The position numbers and the translations under genes are program-made. Below are positions 1 through 6,571 of a DNA stretch of 8,011 bases, one piece after another. The first letter of the stretch is position 1. Each line of letters opens with the position of its first letter. The notes beneath the pieces are model-generated. The model ran no database searches and was not told the DNA's origin. It worked only from the letters and a program-made list of their open reading frames with translations. This DNA is from Gemmatimonadota bacterium. GTDB taxonomy: Bacteria; Gemmatimonadota; Gemmatimonadetes; Longimicrobiales; UBA6960. The DNA is taken from NCBI GenBank assembly GCA_022564535.1, contig JADFLD010000066.1, positions 1 to 8,011 on the forward strand. The letters run 5' to 3'.

Positions 1-70
1 CGCCAACACCCGCCGAGAAGGTCAGTCCCATACCGATCATCCCACGGATGACCCTCAGCCAACGGGGCAT
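1..70 (-). CDS. N-terminus of a probable membrane or secreted protein, cut by the window edge
   Basis: Only the first 23 codons are present and the gene continues beyond position 1. The reading begins MPRWLRVIRGMIG and then becomes hydrophobic and small-residue rich (MGLTFSAGVG), as in a signal anchor or first membrane segment with a positively charged N-terminus. The ATG at 70-68 is supported by a strong ribosome binding site, GGAGGT at 82-77, six bases upstream, and by a promoter-like site further up (135-106). The start resembles that of hypothetical membrane proteins I associate with Gemmatimonadota, but this is from memory and the function is unknown. The gene lies 99 bases downstream of the NTF2-like gene on the same strand and probably has its own promoter. 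Confidence 0.65.
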   Translation of the reverse strand, partial: MPRWLRVIRGMIGMGLTFSAGVG

Positions 71-93
71 ATAATGACCTCCATGCGCGACTC

Positions 94-110
94 ACTTTGC
101 GCCGCAAAGT
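94..110. repeat. perfect 7-bp inverted repeat over a -10 box
   Basis: ACTTTGC (94-100) and GCAAAGT (104-110) are exact reverse complements separated by GCC. The repeat covers the TACTTT -10 element of the minus-strand promoter and its predicted start point. It could be a repressor operator, or a hairpin at the 5' end of the transcript. Neither can be decided from the sequence. Confidence 0.45.
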
Positions 111-135
111 AGGCTGGTCGACGGAGCCATGTCAA
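106..135 (-). promoter_or_regulatory. sigma70-like promoter for the left-edge gene
   Basis: On the minus strand a perfect TTGACA (135-130) is followed after 18 bases by TACTTT (111-106). The predicted start of transcription near position 99 gives a leader of about 30 bases before the ATG at 70, with GGAGGT in between. Among the protein-gene promoters it is the best match in the window. The -10 element lies inside a perfect inverted repeat (94-110), which could be an operator. Confidence 0.55.
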
Positions 136-169
136 CGATGGTCCGCGCTCCTTCCGGAGTTGGCGATCG

Positions 170-649
170 CTACCCGGCAGCCGAATCGAACATCCAGCCC
201 ATGATCCACCACCGGGTCCCGTCGTGGAACAGCGTAATACTGTTGACGCCATGCGCGTACGGCTCACCGCCTTCGGTTCGCGCCGAGGCGTAGCTGCTCC
301 AAACATGGACCATGTTCCCCGAACGACTCACGACCCGGTCGGTTTCCCATTCCCAGAAGCCTTGCCGCCGAGGCGAGTTCTCCCCGTAGTACTCGGCCAA
401 AGTGATGACATTGACCACGGGCTTACCCGAGGAGTCCGTCGCGGCGATCGCGACCCATGCTTCGGGGTGATGAAGGGTCTGATCACGTTCAGCATCAGGC
501 GACTCGCCCGCGGGTCCCGAGACCGTCTCGTAGTAGGCGCGGATGATCCCATCGATCGACGATACATCCTCTGGCCGGGGATCCTGCGCTGAGACGGACG
601 CATTCGCGATCGACAATGTCGCCAGCAAGGCTACGAATTTCGCTCTCAT
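170..649 (-). CDS. secreted NTF2-like (SnoaL/DUF4440-type) protein
   Basis: This 159-residue protein starts at the ATG at 649-647. A GAAGAG-type ribosome binding site lies just upstream, and the start places a good signal peptide at the N-terminus: charged MRAK, hydrophobic core to about residue 17, likely cleavage after SVSA at residue 21. An upstream extension in the same frame to 763 would bury the signal peptide. The mature part has the look of the cone-shaped NTF2 fold: a first helix (residues 31-43, SIDGIIRAYYETV), a middle with VITLAEYYGE, and C-terminal strands with paired aromatics (NMVHVWSSY at 112-120, DGTRWWIMGW at 143-152). NTF2-like proteins are ligand-binding or enzymatic scaffolds with varied roles, and no catalytic set is recognisable, so no substrate can be named. 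It is divergent from the YVTN gene across 258 bases in which I see no convincing promoter. Confidence 0.75.
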   Translation of the reverse strand: MRAKFVALLATLSIANASVSAQDPRPEDVSSIDGIIRAYYETVSGPAGESPDAERDQTLHHPEAWVAIAATDSSGKPVVNVITLAEYYGENSPRRQGFWEWETDRVVSRSGNMVHVWSSYASARTEGGEPYAHGVNSITLFHDGTRWWIMGWMFDSAAG

Positions 650-907
650 ATTCACTCTTCGGGATTCGGCATGAGGCCGGACCCAAAGACGCTGCAACAT
701 CGCAGACTGGGCGTCTAGTGCTGTGTTGCGAAAGTCGGGCTCCCGCCGCGAACGAAGCCGCACCGGCGTAGCTCAAATCCCTGCGGGGTCCGGAACCACT
801 GACACGCGCAGTCGGGGCGACCCATGCTCGAGCGCGCAGCGCCGCCCGTTGCGCCTGCCGAACGCTCCGGCTATGTCGTCCTTCAGCTTTTCCGACCGGA
901 GGTTCGC

Positions 908-1942
908 ATGAGCCGCTCAATATCCGCCGCTGCGGTCGCTTTCTTGGTGCTGAGCACGGTTGCCGAGGCCCAGCAGCACACGGTCATCGCTCTGAGCCAC
1001 TCGGACTTCACCGCGTACGAGCTGGACGTGGTCGCTGGGCGGATCGTGAACCGGTTCGTGGCGGAGAATCAGCCGCACGAAGGCGTCATCACACCGGACG
1101 GCAAGACACTCTTCGCCGCGATCCCGCAGGGTCCGCACGTGGTGATCGTCGATCTGGAGACGTGGCAGGAAACCGGGAAGATCGAGACCCCCTACTTCAG
1201 CCGGCCGCCGGTGGAACGGACGGGACGGGGTGGCCAGACGACGGTCAACGCGTCGGCGTCGCCCCACGGGGTGGCGCTGAACCGGGACGGCACCAAACTG
1301 TACATTGGGGTCGAGACGTCGGACGTGCCCGGAATCGTGGTATACGACGTCCGGGCGGGAAGAGTCACCAAGAAGATCGACCTCCTGCTCGAGGGTGGGC
1401 ACTTCCTTGCGATCGATCATCGCACGGACAAGCTGTACTACCCACACCGCGACGATGACCGCGTAGTGGTGATCGACACGCGCACGGACGAGATCATAAA
1501 GATCATCCACATTGAAGGAGGGCCGGTGGGTGTGGCCTTCACGCCGGGAGGTGAGGCGTGGGTGCACTCCGACCACGACGGCTCCGTCGCGGTCATCGAC
1601 ATGAGCCGGGACGAAGTCGTCGAAGTGGTCCAGACCGAGGGCAGGGGCGCGGGCCGCATCGCAGTGTCGCCCGACGGCCGCTACGCGGCCTCGACGCACG
1701 GGGAGACCCAGGACGTCGCGATCATCGACACACGCAGGAGGGCAGTCGTCGCCACCGTGCCGCTCGGCCCGGGGCCTGGATTCCCGCTCTTCTCGCCCGC
1801 GAGCGACAAGCTCTACGTCATGAACGCCGGGGGCGGCAACGTCGTCGTCATCGACCTGCAGACCCTATCGGAGGAAGCTCGCTACGACGTGGGCGTCAAT
1901 CCGTTCGGAGGCACGATCCGGTACCTGGAGGGACGTCGATGA
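908..1942 (+). CDS. secreted YVTN-family beta-propeller protein
   Basis: The protein has 344 residues. I start it at the ATG at 908 because GGAGG (898-902) sits five bases upstream and a signal peptide follows directly (MSRSISAAAVAFLVLSTVAEA, probable cleavage after residue 21). An ATG at 824 in frame would hide that signal. The mature protein is a series of roughly 40-residue repeats of the surface-layer YVTN type. Each has a strand like VVVID or VAVID followed by a turn and a G-V-x-P-D-G or SPDGR motif: HVVIVDLET (77-85), GIVVYDVRA (142-150), VVVIDTRTD (186-194), VAVIDMSRD (227-235), VAIIDTRRR (270-278), VVVIDLQTL (312-320). These fit a propeller of about seven blades. YVTN propellers are envelope or periplasmic scaffolds, and some bind cofactors or protein partners. 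No haem-binding motif is obvious. The stop codon overlaps the start of the NlpC/P60 gene, so the two are probably co-translated. Confidence 0.85.
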   Translation: MSRSISAAAVAFLVLSTVAEAQQHTVIALSHSDFTAYELDVVAGRIVNRFVAENQPHEGVITPDGKTLFAAIPQGPHVVIVDLETWQETGKIETPYFSRPPVERTGRGGQTTVNASASPHGVALNRDGTKLYIGVETSDVPGIVVYDVRAGRVTKKIDLLLEGGHFLAIDHRTDKLYYPHRDDDRVVVIDTRTDEIIKIIHIEGGPVGVAFTPGGEAWVHSDHDGSVAVIDMSRDEVVEVVQTEGRGAGRIAVSPDGRYAASTHGETQDVAIIDTRRRAVVATVPLGPGPGFPLFSPASDKLYVMNAGGGNVVVIDLQTLSEEARYDVGVNPFGGTIRYLEGRR

Positions 1943-2484
1943 GTCATTCGCGCCGTCCGGCACGCCGTCTCCTCCTGCTCGCCCTTTGCCCGCTGGCGTT
2001 CGGGGCCTGCTCGACGGCGGGCGGATTCGAGCCGCCGGCACCGAGGCCGGAGCCGGCGGTAAGGGCACCCGAACCGGCCACTGACGTCGCGGCAGAGAAC
2101 GACGCGGCCCGGATTACGGCCGGCGTCGTCGAAATCGCGCTGGCATCCATCGGAACCCCCTATGTGTGGGGCGGAACCGACGCAAACGGATTCGACTGCT
2201 CGGGACTCATCCAGTTCGCATACGGCGAGTTCGGTATCACGCTCCCTCGGGTGAGCACGGCTCAGATGCAAGCGGGCTCTCCGATCGACTTGCAACCGGA
2301 TCTCCTGCGACCGGGTGACATTCTTGGTTTCTCGCTAGACAATCCGGACAAGACCAGCCACGTCGGACTCTACGTGGGTGGAAACGAGTTCATCCACAGC
2401 AGCTCCAGCGGCGTCAGAATCTCGAATATCCGGAATCCCTATTGGGTAGAGCATCTCGTCGCCGTGCGGCGCATCGTGCCGTGA
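1939..2484 (+). CDS. NlpC/P60-family peptidoglycan hydrolase, probable lipoprotein
   Basis: The protein has 181 residues. Its ATG at 1939 overlaps the preceding stop (ATGA), and GGAGGGA (1927-1933) is a good ribosome binding site. The N-terminus has RRPARR, a hydrophobic stretch and FGAC, with Cys24 the likely lipidated residue. Phe at -3 makes this an imperfect lipobox. A Pro/Glu/Ala-rich linker (about 30-50) leads to the NlpC/P60 domain (about 58-181). The catalytic cysteine is in DANGFDCSGL (Cys87), the histidine in SHVGLYVG (His141), and the third polar residue is probably His153 in FIHSS. TPYVWGG (73-79) and RPGDILGF are also typical. Family members are papain-like endopeptidases that cut the gamma-D-glutamyl-diaminopimelate bond of stem peptides, so a role in wall remodelling is likely. 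Coupling to the propeller gene suggests a shared envelope function, though this is inference. Confidence 0.9.
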   Translation: MSHSRRPARRLLLLALCPLAFGACSTAGGFEPPAPRPEPAVRAPEPATDVAAENDAARITAGVVEIALASIGTPYVWGGTDANGFDCSGLIQFAYGEFGITLPRVSTAQMQAGSPIDLQPDLLRPGDILGFSLDNPDKTSHVGLYVGGNEFIHSSSSGVRISNIRNPYWVEHLVAVRRIVP

Positions 2485-2740
2485 GCCCGAGGGCGCGCGT
2501 CACCGTGGTGCCGAGGGCGATCACGCGGCCGCCTGTCGCCCGTGTCCGGGAGATCGCGCGCACGGTCGTGCTGGGTGTACGGTAGGCCTCGTCGAAAGGC
2601 AACCTCGCGTCGAGTGCCGCGGGGTCCGCTCTATTACTGCCACGGGCTGCTAGCAGCAGAGTCCCGGCCGGTCCTACAGGAGCTCGTCGATCGACCCACT
2701 CCCGCCGACGACTCGCTCTACCGCCGCCAGGAGTTCGGCT

Positions 2741-3085
2741 TCATCCGTCGATCCGCAGGCTGCAGCGCTGCTCGTCTAGCTGAATCAGGAGGCGCTCCAA
2801 CTCGAGTGCAGCTCCCTCCACACCTGGAGCCGGCTCGGCCACAATCACCGACTCGATCATCCTGCAGGTCTCGATGACGCGCCACTCTGCCGGCGTCGGG
2901 CCGCGTTCCGGCCCTCGAGCGTCGAGAAACACTTCGTGGTGGGGCCGATCGATCGAGGCAGGAGTCACCTCCCGGGCCTCGTCACCCGACATGATCATGC
3001 TCCCGATCGTGACCACGACGGAGACCACAGCTCCTGCGACGATCGCCGTCATCGATACCAGGTCGTCCCCTGTACTTTGTCTCAC
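2741..3085 (-). CDS. small single-pass membrane protein, hypothetical
   Basis: I do not recognise this family. I start at GTG 3085, giving 114 residues, because GAGG lies five bases upstream. A TTG at 3127 or an ATG at 3052 in the same frame are alternatives. A membrane segment spans about residues 10-32 (MTAIVAGAVVSVVVTIGSM). It is followed by a polar, largely helical region with LELERLLIQLDEQ near the C-terminus, which could be a short coiled coil. Codon third positions are mostly G or C, as expected for coding DNA here. The reading ends LRIDG then TGA, but a +1 frame continues immediately as coding-like DEAELLAAVERVV up to a TAG at about 2678, so the end may be frameshifted. The gene is convergent with the NlpC/P60 gene. 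A plus-strand open frame over the same stretch reads less like protein. Confidence 0.5.
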   Translation of the reverse strand: MRQSTGDDLVSMTAIVAGAVVSVVVTIGSMIMSGDEAREVTPASIDRPHHEVFLDARGPERGPTPAEWRVIETCRMIESVIVAEPAPGVEGAALELERLLIQLDEQRCSLRIDG

Positions 3086-3406
3086 GCTGTCCTCGCCGGG
3101 TTGATGCCGAACGGGCGCCGTACTCAATCCCGCCCTAACCGGCTACCCGGAACATGAGCATGGAGGTCCGCGGCGACGCTTCGACGTCGGAAGCGGGTCG
3201 CCGGCTGCCCCCGGGGTGACGAGGCCCCCTGCGGATCGTCCTCTGGAGAGGACGGCCTCAGTCTGCCTCGTTTGCACATGAACTCGCAAACTGTTCTGCC
3301 ACAACGTGTTGTAAATCCATGATCCGTGGCATGGCGGTTGCTCATGCTGAGCGCTGATGGAACTTCGAATCAATTGAATAGGACTGCACCCTCAGGGGGG
3401 GACGAA
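3086..3406. other. intergenic region between the small membrane protein and the Bor-like lipoprotein
   Basis: No gene is apparent in these 321 bases. The stretch contains a perfect 7-bp hairpin with a TGGA loop (3237-3254), a small dyad ACAAC-GT-GTTGT (3301-3312), and a 5-bp hairpin GCTCA/TGAGC (3340-3352). From about 3300 onward it is less GC-rich, as is usual for a promoter region in a high-GC genome. However, no -35/-10 pair at normal spacing stands out, so the lipoprotein gene's promoter is probably here but is not assigned. Confidence 0.4.
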
Positions 3407-3838
3407 ATGATCAAGATGGGAAGGGCGGTACTAGGGCTAGGGTTGGTCATGGTCGCGACGGGCTGTTTCGAGCACACGTTCACCGTGGGGCAAGGCGCAC
3501 CCACGGGCCCCGTGGTCTATCGGGAATGGCAGAGCCAATGGCTTGGCGGCCTCATCGGCGAGAGAAACCTCGACAGCGGAGCGCTTTGCCCCTCAGGCAA
3601 CTTGACCATCCATGACGAGCAATCGTTCCTGAACGGACTCGTGTCGGTCCTCACAGCAGGAATCTACACACCCACGACCGTGACCATTCGATGCGACACC
3701 GGCCAGTCCGTGGATGTCGCCCTCACGGAGGGAGAGGTCACGGCGATTCTCGCCGCGCCCGCCTTCATGCTGCGCGTCCAGAAACTCGTGCCCGATCGCT
3801 TGGAAGAGGCCCAGCTCGGAGTGCGCGCCTTCCAATAG
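3407..3838 (+). CDS. Bor-family outer membrane lipoprotein
   Basis: The protein has 143 residues. The ATG at 3407 follows AGGGGGGGACGAA and gives a lipoprotein signal ending in VATGC, with lipidated Cys20. The mature start CFEHTFTVG and the block SFLNGLVSVLTAGIYTP (73-89) closely resemble the lambda Bor protein, which has the pattern C..QTFTV... and FVNGLL..ITLGIYTP. The two other cysteines of Bor are also matched, here Cys61 (GALCPSG) and Cys96 (TIRCDTG). Lambda Bor is a small surface lipoprotein linked to serum survival of lysogens, and homologues occur in many non-pathogens with unknown roles. Bor itself is about 97 residues. This protein carries roughly 45 extra residues after the last cysteine, hydrophobic then amphipathic (ILAAPAFMLRVQKLV, RLEEAQL). 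It is convergent with gdhA, separated by a strong hairpin. Confidence 0.85.
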   Translation: MIKMGRAVLGLGLVMVATGCFEHTFTVGQGAPTGPVVYREWQSQWLGGLIGERNLDSGALCPSGNLTIHDEQSFLNGLVSVLTAGIYTPTTVTIRCDTGQSVDVALTEGEVTAILAAPAFMLRVQKLVPDRLEEAQLGVRAFQ

Positions 3839-3890
3839 GATCGCCAGGACTGACCGGAGCTGGGACCCTTCGAGGCCCGCTCGACGCACA

Positions 3891-3917
3891 CCCCGACCGG
3901 CGCTTCGTCGGTCGGGG
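3891..3917. terminator. hairpin between convergent genes, likely bidirectional terminator
   Basis: CCCCGACCGGCG (3891-3902) pairs with CGTCGGTCGGGG (3906-3917) as a 12-bp stem with one G-U pair and a three-base CTT loop. It lies between the ends of the Bor-like gene (3838) and gdhA (3944). There is no T-tract on either side, so if it terminates it does so without the classic poly-U. Confidence 0.6.
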
Positions 3918-3943
3918 CTTCGCGTCCCGGCTACCCCACCGTT

Positions 3944-5308
3944 CTAAGGCCAGATTCCCCGATCGAGCGCCACCCGCGCGACGCGCTCGACGGCAACCAC
4001 GAACGCCGCTGTGCGCAGGCTGACGGGGCCCAGTGGCTCGCCGTCCCGCCCCAGCTTCACCCGCTCGGCATTGAGTGTATCGAGTGAGCCGTTGAGCTCC
4101 ACCTGCTTGTCGATGACTCCATCGGTGGCCTCGTTCATGATCCGCTCGAGTCGGCGGTTCACCTCTTCTTCTTCCCACTGCTCGTTCTTGTTGTTCTGCA
4201 CCCACTCGAAGTAGCTGACGGTCACGCCGCCGGCATTGGCGAGGATGTCAGGCAGGACGGGGATGTCCCGCTCGAAGAATATGGCCTCGGCGTCGGGCGT
4301 CGTCGGACCGTTCGCGAGCTCGACGATCATGCGCGCCTGGACGCGGCACGCGTTGTCACCACGGAGCTGATTCTCGAGCGCCGCGGGAATCAGCACGTCG
4401 CACGGCAGCGTGAGAATCTCGTCGTTGGTCACGTCCCGGCATCCCGCGAGGCCCTGGACCGAACCGGTCTTCTCCTTGTGGTCGATGGCCGCGTCGGGAT
4501 CGATACCGTCGGGGTTGTGGATGCCGCCTCGGGAGTCGCTCACACCGACGACGCGCGCGCCGGCCTCATGGTACAGCGTCGCGGCGATGGCGCCGGCGTT
4601 GCCGAACCCCTGAATGACGATGCTCAGGCCCTCGATCTCGGTCACGCCGGGCAGGACCCCGCGAGACAGAGCGCGGCGGGTCACGAAGAGACCGCCACGC
4701 GCCGTGGCCTCTCGCCGACCGAGCGATCCCCCGATGTGCACCGGCTTGCCGGTTACGACGCCGAGGTTGTTCTGGCCGGCGTGCATCATCTCGTAGGTGT
4801 CGTAGATGATCGCCATCGTTTCGGCGTTCGTGTTCACGTCGGGCGCCGGGATGTCCGTGTGAGGCCCGATGTTGTCTCCGAGCTCGACGATGAAACGTCG
4901 GGTGATGTGCCGGAGGTCTTCCGCACTGAGTCGCTTCGGGTCACACACGACCCCGCCCTTTGCCCCGCCGAATGGCACGCCCACGAGCGCTGTCTTCCAC
5001 GTCATCCATGACGCCAGTGCCCGAACCTCGTCCGCCGTCAGGTCGGGGTGGTATCGGATGCCACCCTTCCCGGGGCCCCGAATACGGCTGTGCACCACGC
5101 GGTACCCGACGAAATTCCGCACGCCGCGTGACGTCGTGGCGATCGGAAACTCCACGATGATGAGCTTGTCGGGTCGCTTCAAGAACTCGAACAAGCCAGG
5201 GTCGAGACTCGGCAGATACCGCGCGGCGTTGTCGCACTGACGCTGAGCGATGACGAAGAGGTTGAGCTCTTCGGCCACCTTGGGCTCGGATATCGTGTCG
5301 GGCATCAT
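3944..5308 (-). CDS. gdhA: glutamate dehydrogenase (Glu/Leu/Phe/Val dehydrogenase family)
   Basis: This 454-residue enzyme reversibly converts glutamate to 2-oxoglutarate plus ammonia with NAD(P). I start at ATG 5308, where AAGGA lies eight bases upstream. The open frame extends to 5494 but that part does not look like the family. The substrate domain has GPGKGGIRYHP (78-88) with Lys81 for the glutamate side chain, Lys105 in TWKTA, catalytic Lys117 in FGGAKGGV, and Asp157 in PAPDVNT. The Rossmann domain has VIQGFGNAG (231-239), GVSDSRGG after the second strand, and ANGPTTP (332-338). Ser365 in VSYFEWVQN supports glutamate rather than leucine or phenylalanine as substrate. Cofactor preference cannot be told. 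An insertion of about 26 residues (402-427, QVELNGSLDTLNAERVK onward) precedes the conserved SLRTAAF helix and is longer than in most homologues I know. The gene is divergent from the response regulator, and no convincing promoter was found in the gap. Confidence 0.95.
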   Translation of the reverse strand: MMPDTISEPKVAEELNLFVIAQRQCDNAARYLPSLDPGLFEFLKRPDKLIIVEFPIATTSRGVRNFVGYRVVHSRIRGPGKGGIRYHPDLTADEVRALASWMTWKTALVGVPFGGAKGGVVCDPKRLSAEDLRHITRRFIVELGDNIGPHTDIPAPDVNTNAETMAIIYDTYEMMHAGQNNLGVVTGKPVHIGGSLGRREATARGGLFVTRRALSRGVLPGVTEIEGLSIVIQGFGNAGAIAATLYHEAGARVVGVSDSRGGIHNPDGIDPDAAIDHKEKTGSVQGLAGCRDVTNDEILTLPCDVLIPAALENQLRGDNACRVQARMIVELANGPTTPDAEAIFFERDIPVLPDILANAGGVTVSYFEWVQNNKNEQWEEEEVNRRLERIMNEATDGVIDKQVELNGSLDTLNAERVKLGRDGEPLGPVSLRTAAFVVAVERVARVALDRGIWP

Positions 5309-5429
5309 GCAGCCTGTCCTTACGGGAGGAGAAGTCCAGTCGCGTGCTATATGCGTGATAACAATCTCCCCCGCCATCCTCGAGAAAACGGTCAAGCGCG
5401 CGGGCCAGAGCCACCTTCCGGGGGGATGG

Positions 5430-5458
5430 TTGAAAACGGTCTCGATTTTCCGTAAGGT
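5430..5458 (+). promoter_or_regulatory. candidate promoter of the response regulator
   Basis: TTGAAA (5430-5435) is followed after 17 bases by TAAGGT (5453-5458). The -35 is good. The -10 keeps only the key TA...T positions. It would give a leader of about 45 bases to the TTG start at 5509. Confidence 0.35.
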
Positions 5459-5508
5459 GAAGCAACGAAACGCTCCCCCCAGCGGGCCGGACACCGAGGC
5501 ACAACCCC

Positions 5509-5892
5509 TTGGCTAGAATTCTCATAGTAGACGACGAAGAGGCGGACCGCCTGCTCGTGAAGGCCATTCTGGAGCGCGCTGGCCACGAGACGGTCCTCGC
5601 CGTGGACGGCGAAGAGGCGCTCAGGTTGCACGCGCTAAGGGAAGTCGACCTGGTGGTCACGGACCTCCACATGCCGGAGGTCCACGGCTTCGAGTTGATC
5701 ACCGTCCTGCGGGAGCTCTCGAATCCACCGGCGGTCGTCGCCGTGTCCGGCACCGGGCCATTCCAGCTCCATATGGCCGAGGCGCTGGGCGCGAAATACA
5801 CGCTGCAGAAGCCGGTGACCCCCGAGCTGTTGCTACGCGCCGTCGATGACGCGTTGGCTGCGGCGAAGGACGAGGACGAGCCAACCGATTAG
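5509..5892 (+). CDS. stand-alone receiver-domain response regulator (CheY-like)
   Basis: The protein has 127 residues and consists of a single receiver domain with no output domain. All signature residues are present: acidic pair Asp8-Asp9 (ILIVDDE), phosphoacceptor Asp52 (VVTDLHMPE), Ser80 in the Thr/Ser switch position (VVAVSGTG), and Lys101 in LQKPV with Tyr97 shortly before it. It starts with TTG, since the family motif MARILIVDD begins there and no ATG or GTG is available in frame before it. GAGG at 5496-5499 is nine bases upstream. Such proteins pass phosphate in relays or bind a partner when phosphorylated. No histidine kinase is in the window, so its partner is unknown. It is divergent from gdhA across about 200 bases. 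The C-terminus is acidic (KDEDEPTD). Confidence 0.92.
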   Translation: MARILIVDDEEADRLLVKAILERAGHETVLAVDGEEALRLHALREVDLVVTDLHMPEVHGFELITVLRELSNPPAVVAVSGTGPFQLHMAEALGAKYTLQKPVTPELLLRAVDDALAAAKDEDEPTD

Positions 5893-5901
5893 GCCATGAG
5901 C

Positions 5902-5921
5902 CCGGAGCCCTGAGGGCCCGG
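5902..5921 (+). terminator. weak hairpin after the response regulator
   Basis: CCGG-A-GCCC (5902-5910) pairs with GGGC-CCGG (5914-5921) around a TGA loop, with one bulged A. It begins ten bases after the stop codon. No T-run follows, so termination is uncertain. Confidence 0.3.
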
Positions 5922-5942
5922 AAGGTCGCCGAAGGAAACGGG

Positions 5943-5972
5943 TTGACCTCGTCTCGGGGGCTCGACTAACTT
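5943..5972 (+). promoter_or_regulatory. promoter of the tRNA cluster
   Basis: TTGACC (5943-5948) and TAACTT (5967-5972) are separated by 18 bases. Transcription would begin near 5979, only about five bases before the initiator tRNA at 5984, a usual arrangement for stable-RNA promoters. It probably drives at least tRNA-fMet and perhaps the cluster. Confidence 0.6.
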
Positions 5973-5983
5973 CTTTGCCCTGC

Positions 5984-6057
<74 letters not shown>

Positions 6058-6066
6058 TTTGCTCGT

Positions 6067-6092
6067 GAAGCGCCGCCATGGGGCGGCGCTTC
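6067..6092 (+). other. 11-bp perfect hairpin after tRNA-fMet
   Basis: GAAGCGCCGCC (6067-6077) and GGCGGCGCTTC (6082-6092) pair perfectly around ATGG, nine bases after the tRNA. It is followed by CCACGTTT rather than a T-run. It may stop part of the transcription, protect the precursor 3' end, or be a processing site. The 201-base spacer to tRNA-Phe also holds hairpins at 6161-6176 (GCCCGC/GCGGGC) and 6183-6209 (9 bp with a TT bulge), and no gene. Confidence 0.5.
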
Positions 6093-6258
6093 CCACGTTT
6101 GGATGAGGCGAAGGAGTACGATGCAGCGTTTGGTTCTCTGGATAGTCTCCGATACGTGGAGCCCGCGAGTGCGGGCGGGAGCGGAGGACCGGTAGGGTCG
6201 GTCTTCTCCGTAAACTTCCCGCTCGCGCCGAAACTGGCTCGGGCGGGTTTCTCGTCTG

Positions 6259-6331
6259 GGCCAGGTAGCTCAGTTGGTAGAGCACATGACTGAAAATCAT
6301 GGTGTCGGCGGTTCGATTCCGCCCCTGGCCA
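6259..6331 (+). tRNA. tRNA-Phe (GAA)
   Basis: The acceptor GGCCAGG pairs with CCTGGCC, the discriminator is A, and the T-arm is GGCGG/CCGCC. The anticodon stem CATGA/TCATG carries GAA at 6292-6294. CCA is not encoded. Confidence 0.97.
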
Positions 6332-6370
6332 TGATGCTCGCCGCAGTTGGCGGGCGAGAGTGAACGCAAG

Positions 6371-6443
6371 AGGTCCGTAGCTCAACTGGTAGAGCACCGG
6401 TCTCCAAAACCGGGGGTTGGGGGTTCGAGTCCCTCCGGGCCTG
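6371..6443 (+). tRNA. tRNA-Trp (CCA)
   Basis: The acceptor AGGTCCG pairs with CGGGCCT (one T-G pair), and the discriminator is the expected G. The anticodon stem CCGGT/ACCGG carries CCA at 6404-6406. The encoded 3' end stops at the discriminator. Confidence 0.97.
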
Positions 6444-6457
6444 TAAGGCGGATGAAG

Positions 6458-6529
6458 GCCCCGGTCGTCTAATGGCTAGGACGCCAGGTTTTCAACCTGG
6501 TAATCGGGGTTCAATTCCCCGTCGGGGTA
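6458..6529 (+). tRNA. tRNA-Glu (TTC)
   Basis: The acceptor GCCCCGG pairs with TCGGGGT with G-T pairs at 1-72 and 7-66, and the discriminator is A. The anticodon stem CCAGG/CCTGG carries TTC at 6491-6493. It follows tRNA-Trp by 14 bases. It links the cluster to glutamate, but proximity to gdhA is not evidence of co-regulation. Confidence 0.96.
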
Positions 6530-6571
6530 TGAAGGAAGAAGGACCCGTAGGGCGAATGTTGTTTGCAAAAA

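Noticed and set aside
917..1699. Long minus-strand open frame opposite the propeller gene
   Set aside because: It is a mirror of the YVTN repeats, rich in His, Arg, Asp and Val, as expected for the reverse of high-GC coding DNA.
2542..2877. Plus-strand open frame of 111 codons
   Set aside because: It overlaps the better minus-strand gene, is rich in Arg, Ser and Pro, and lacks a clear ribosome binding site.
5390..5395. TTGACC on the minus strand upstream of gdhA as a -35 box
   Set aside because: At 17-18 bases downstream the sequence is G-rich, and the nearest AT-rich hexamer is about 30 bases away, so no valid -10 pairs with it.
5309..5494. N-terminal extension of gdhA to 5494
   Set aside because: The extra 62 residues do not resemble the family, and the ATG at 5308 has a ribosome binding site.
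4941..5801. Minus-strand 286-codon frame across gdhA and the response regulator
   Set aside because: It is out of frame with gdhA, antisense to the response regulator, and has no family resemblance.
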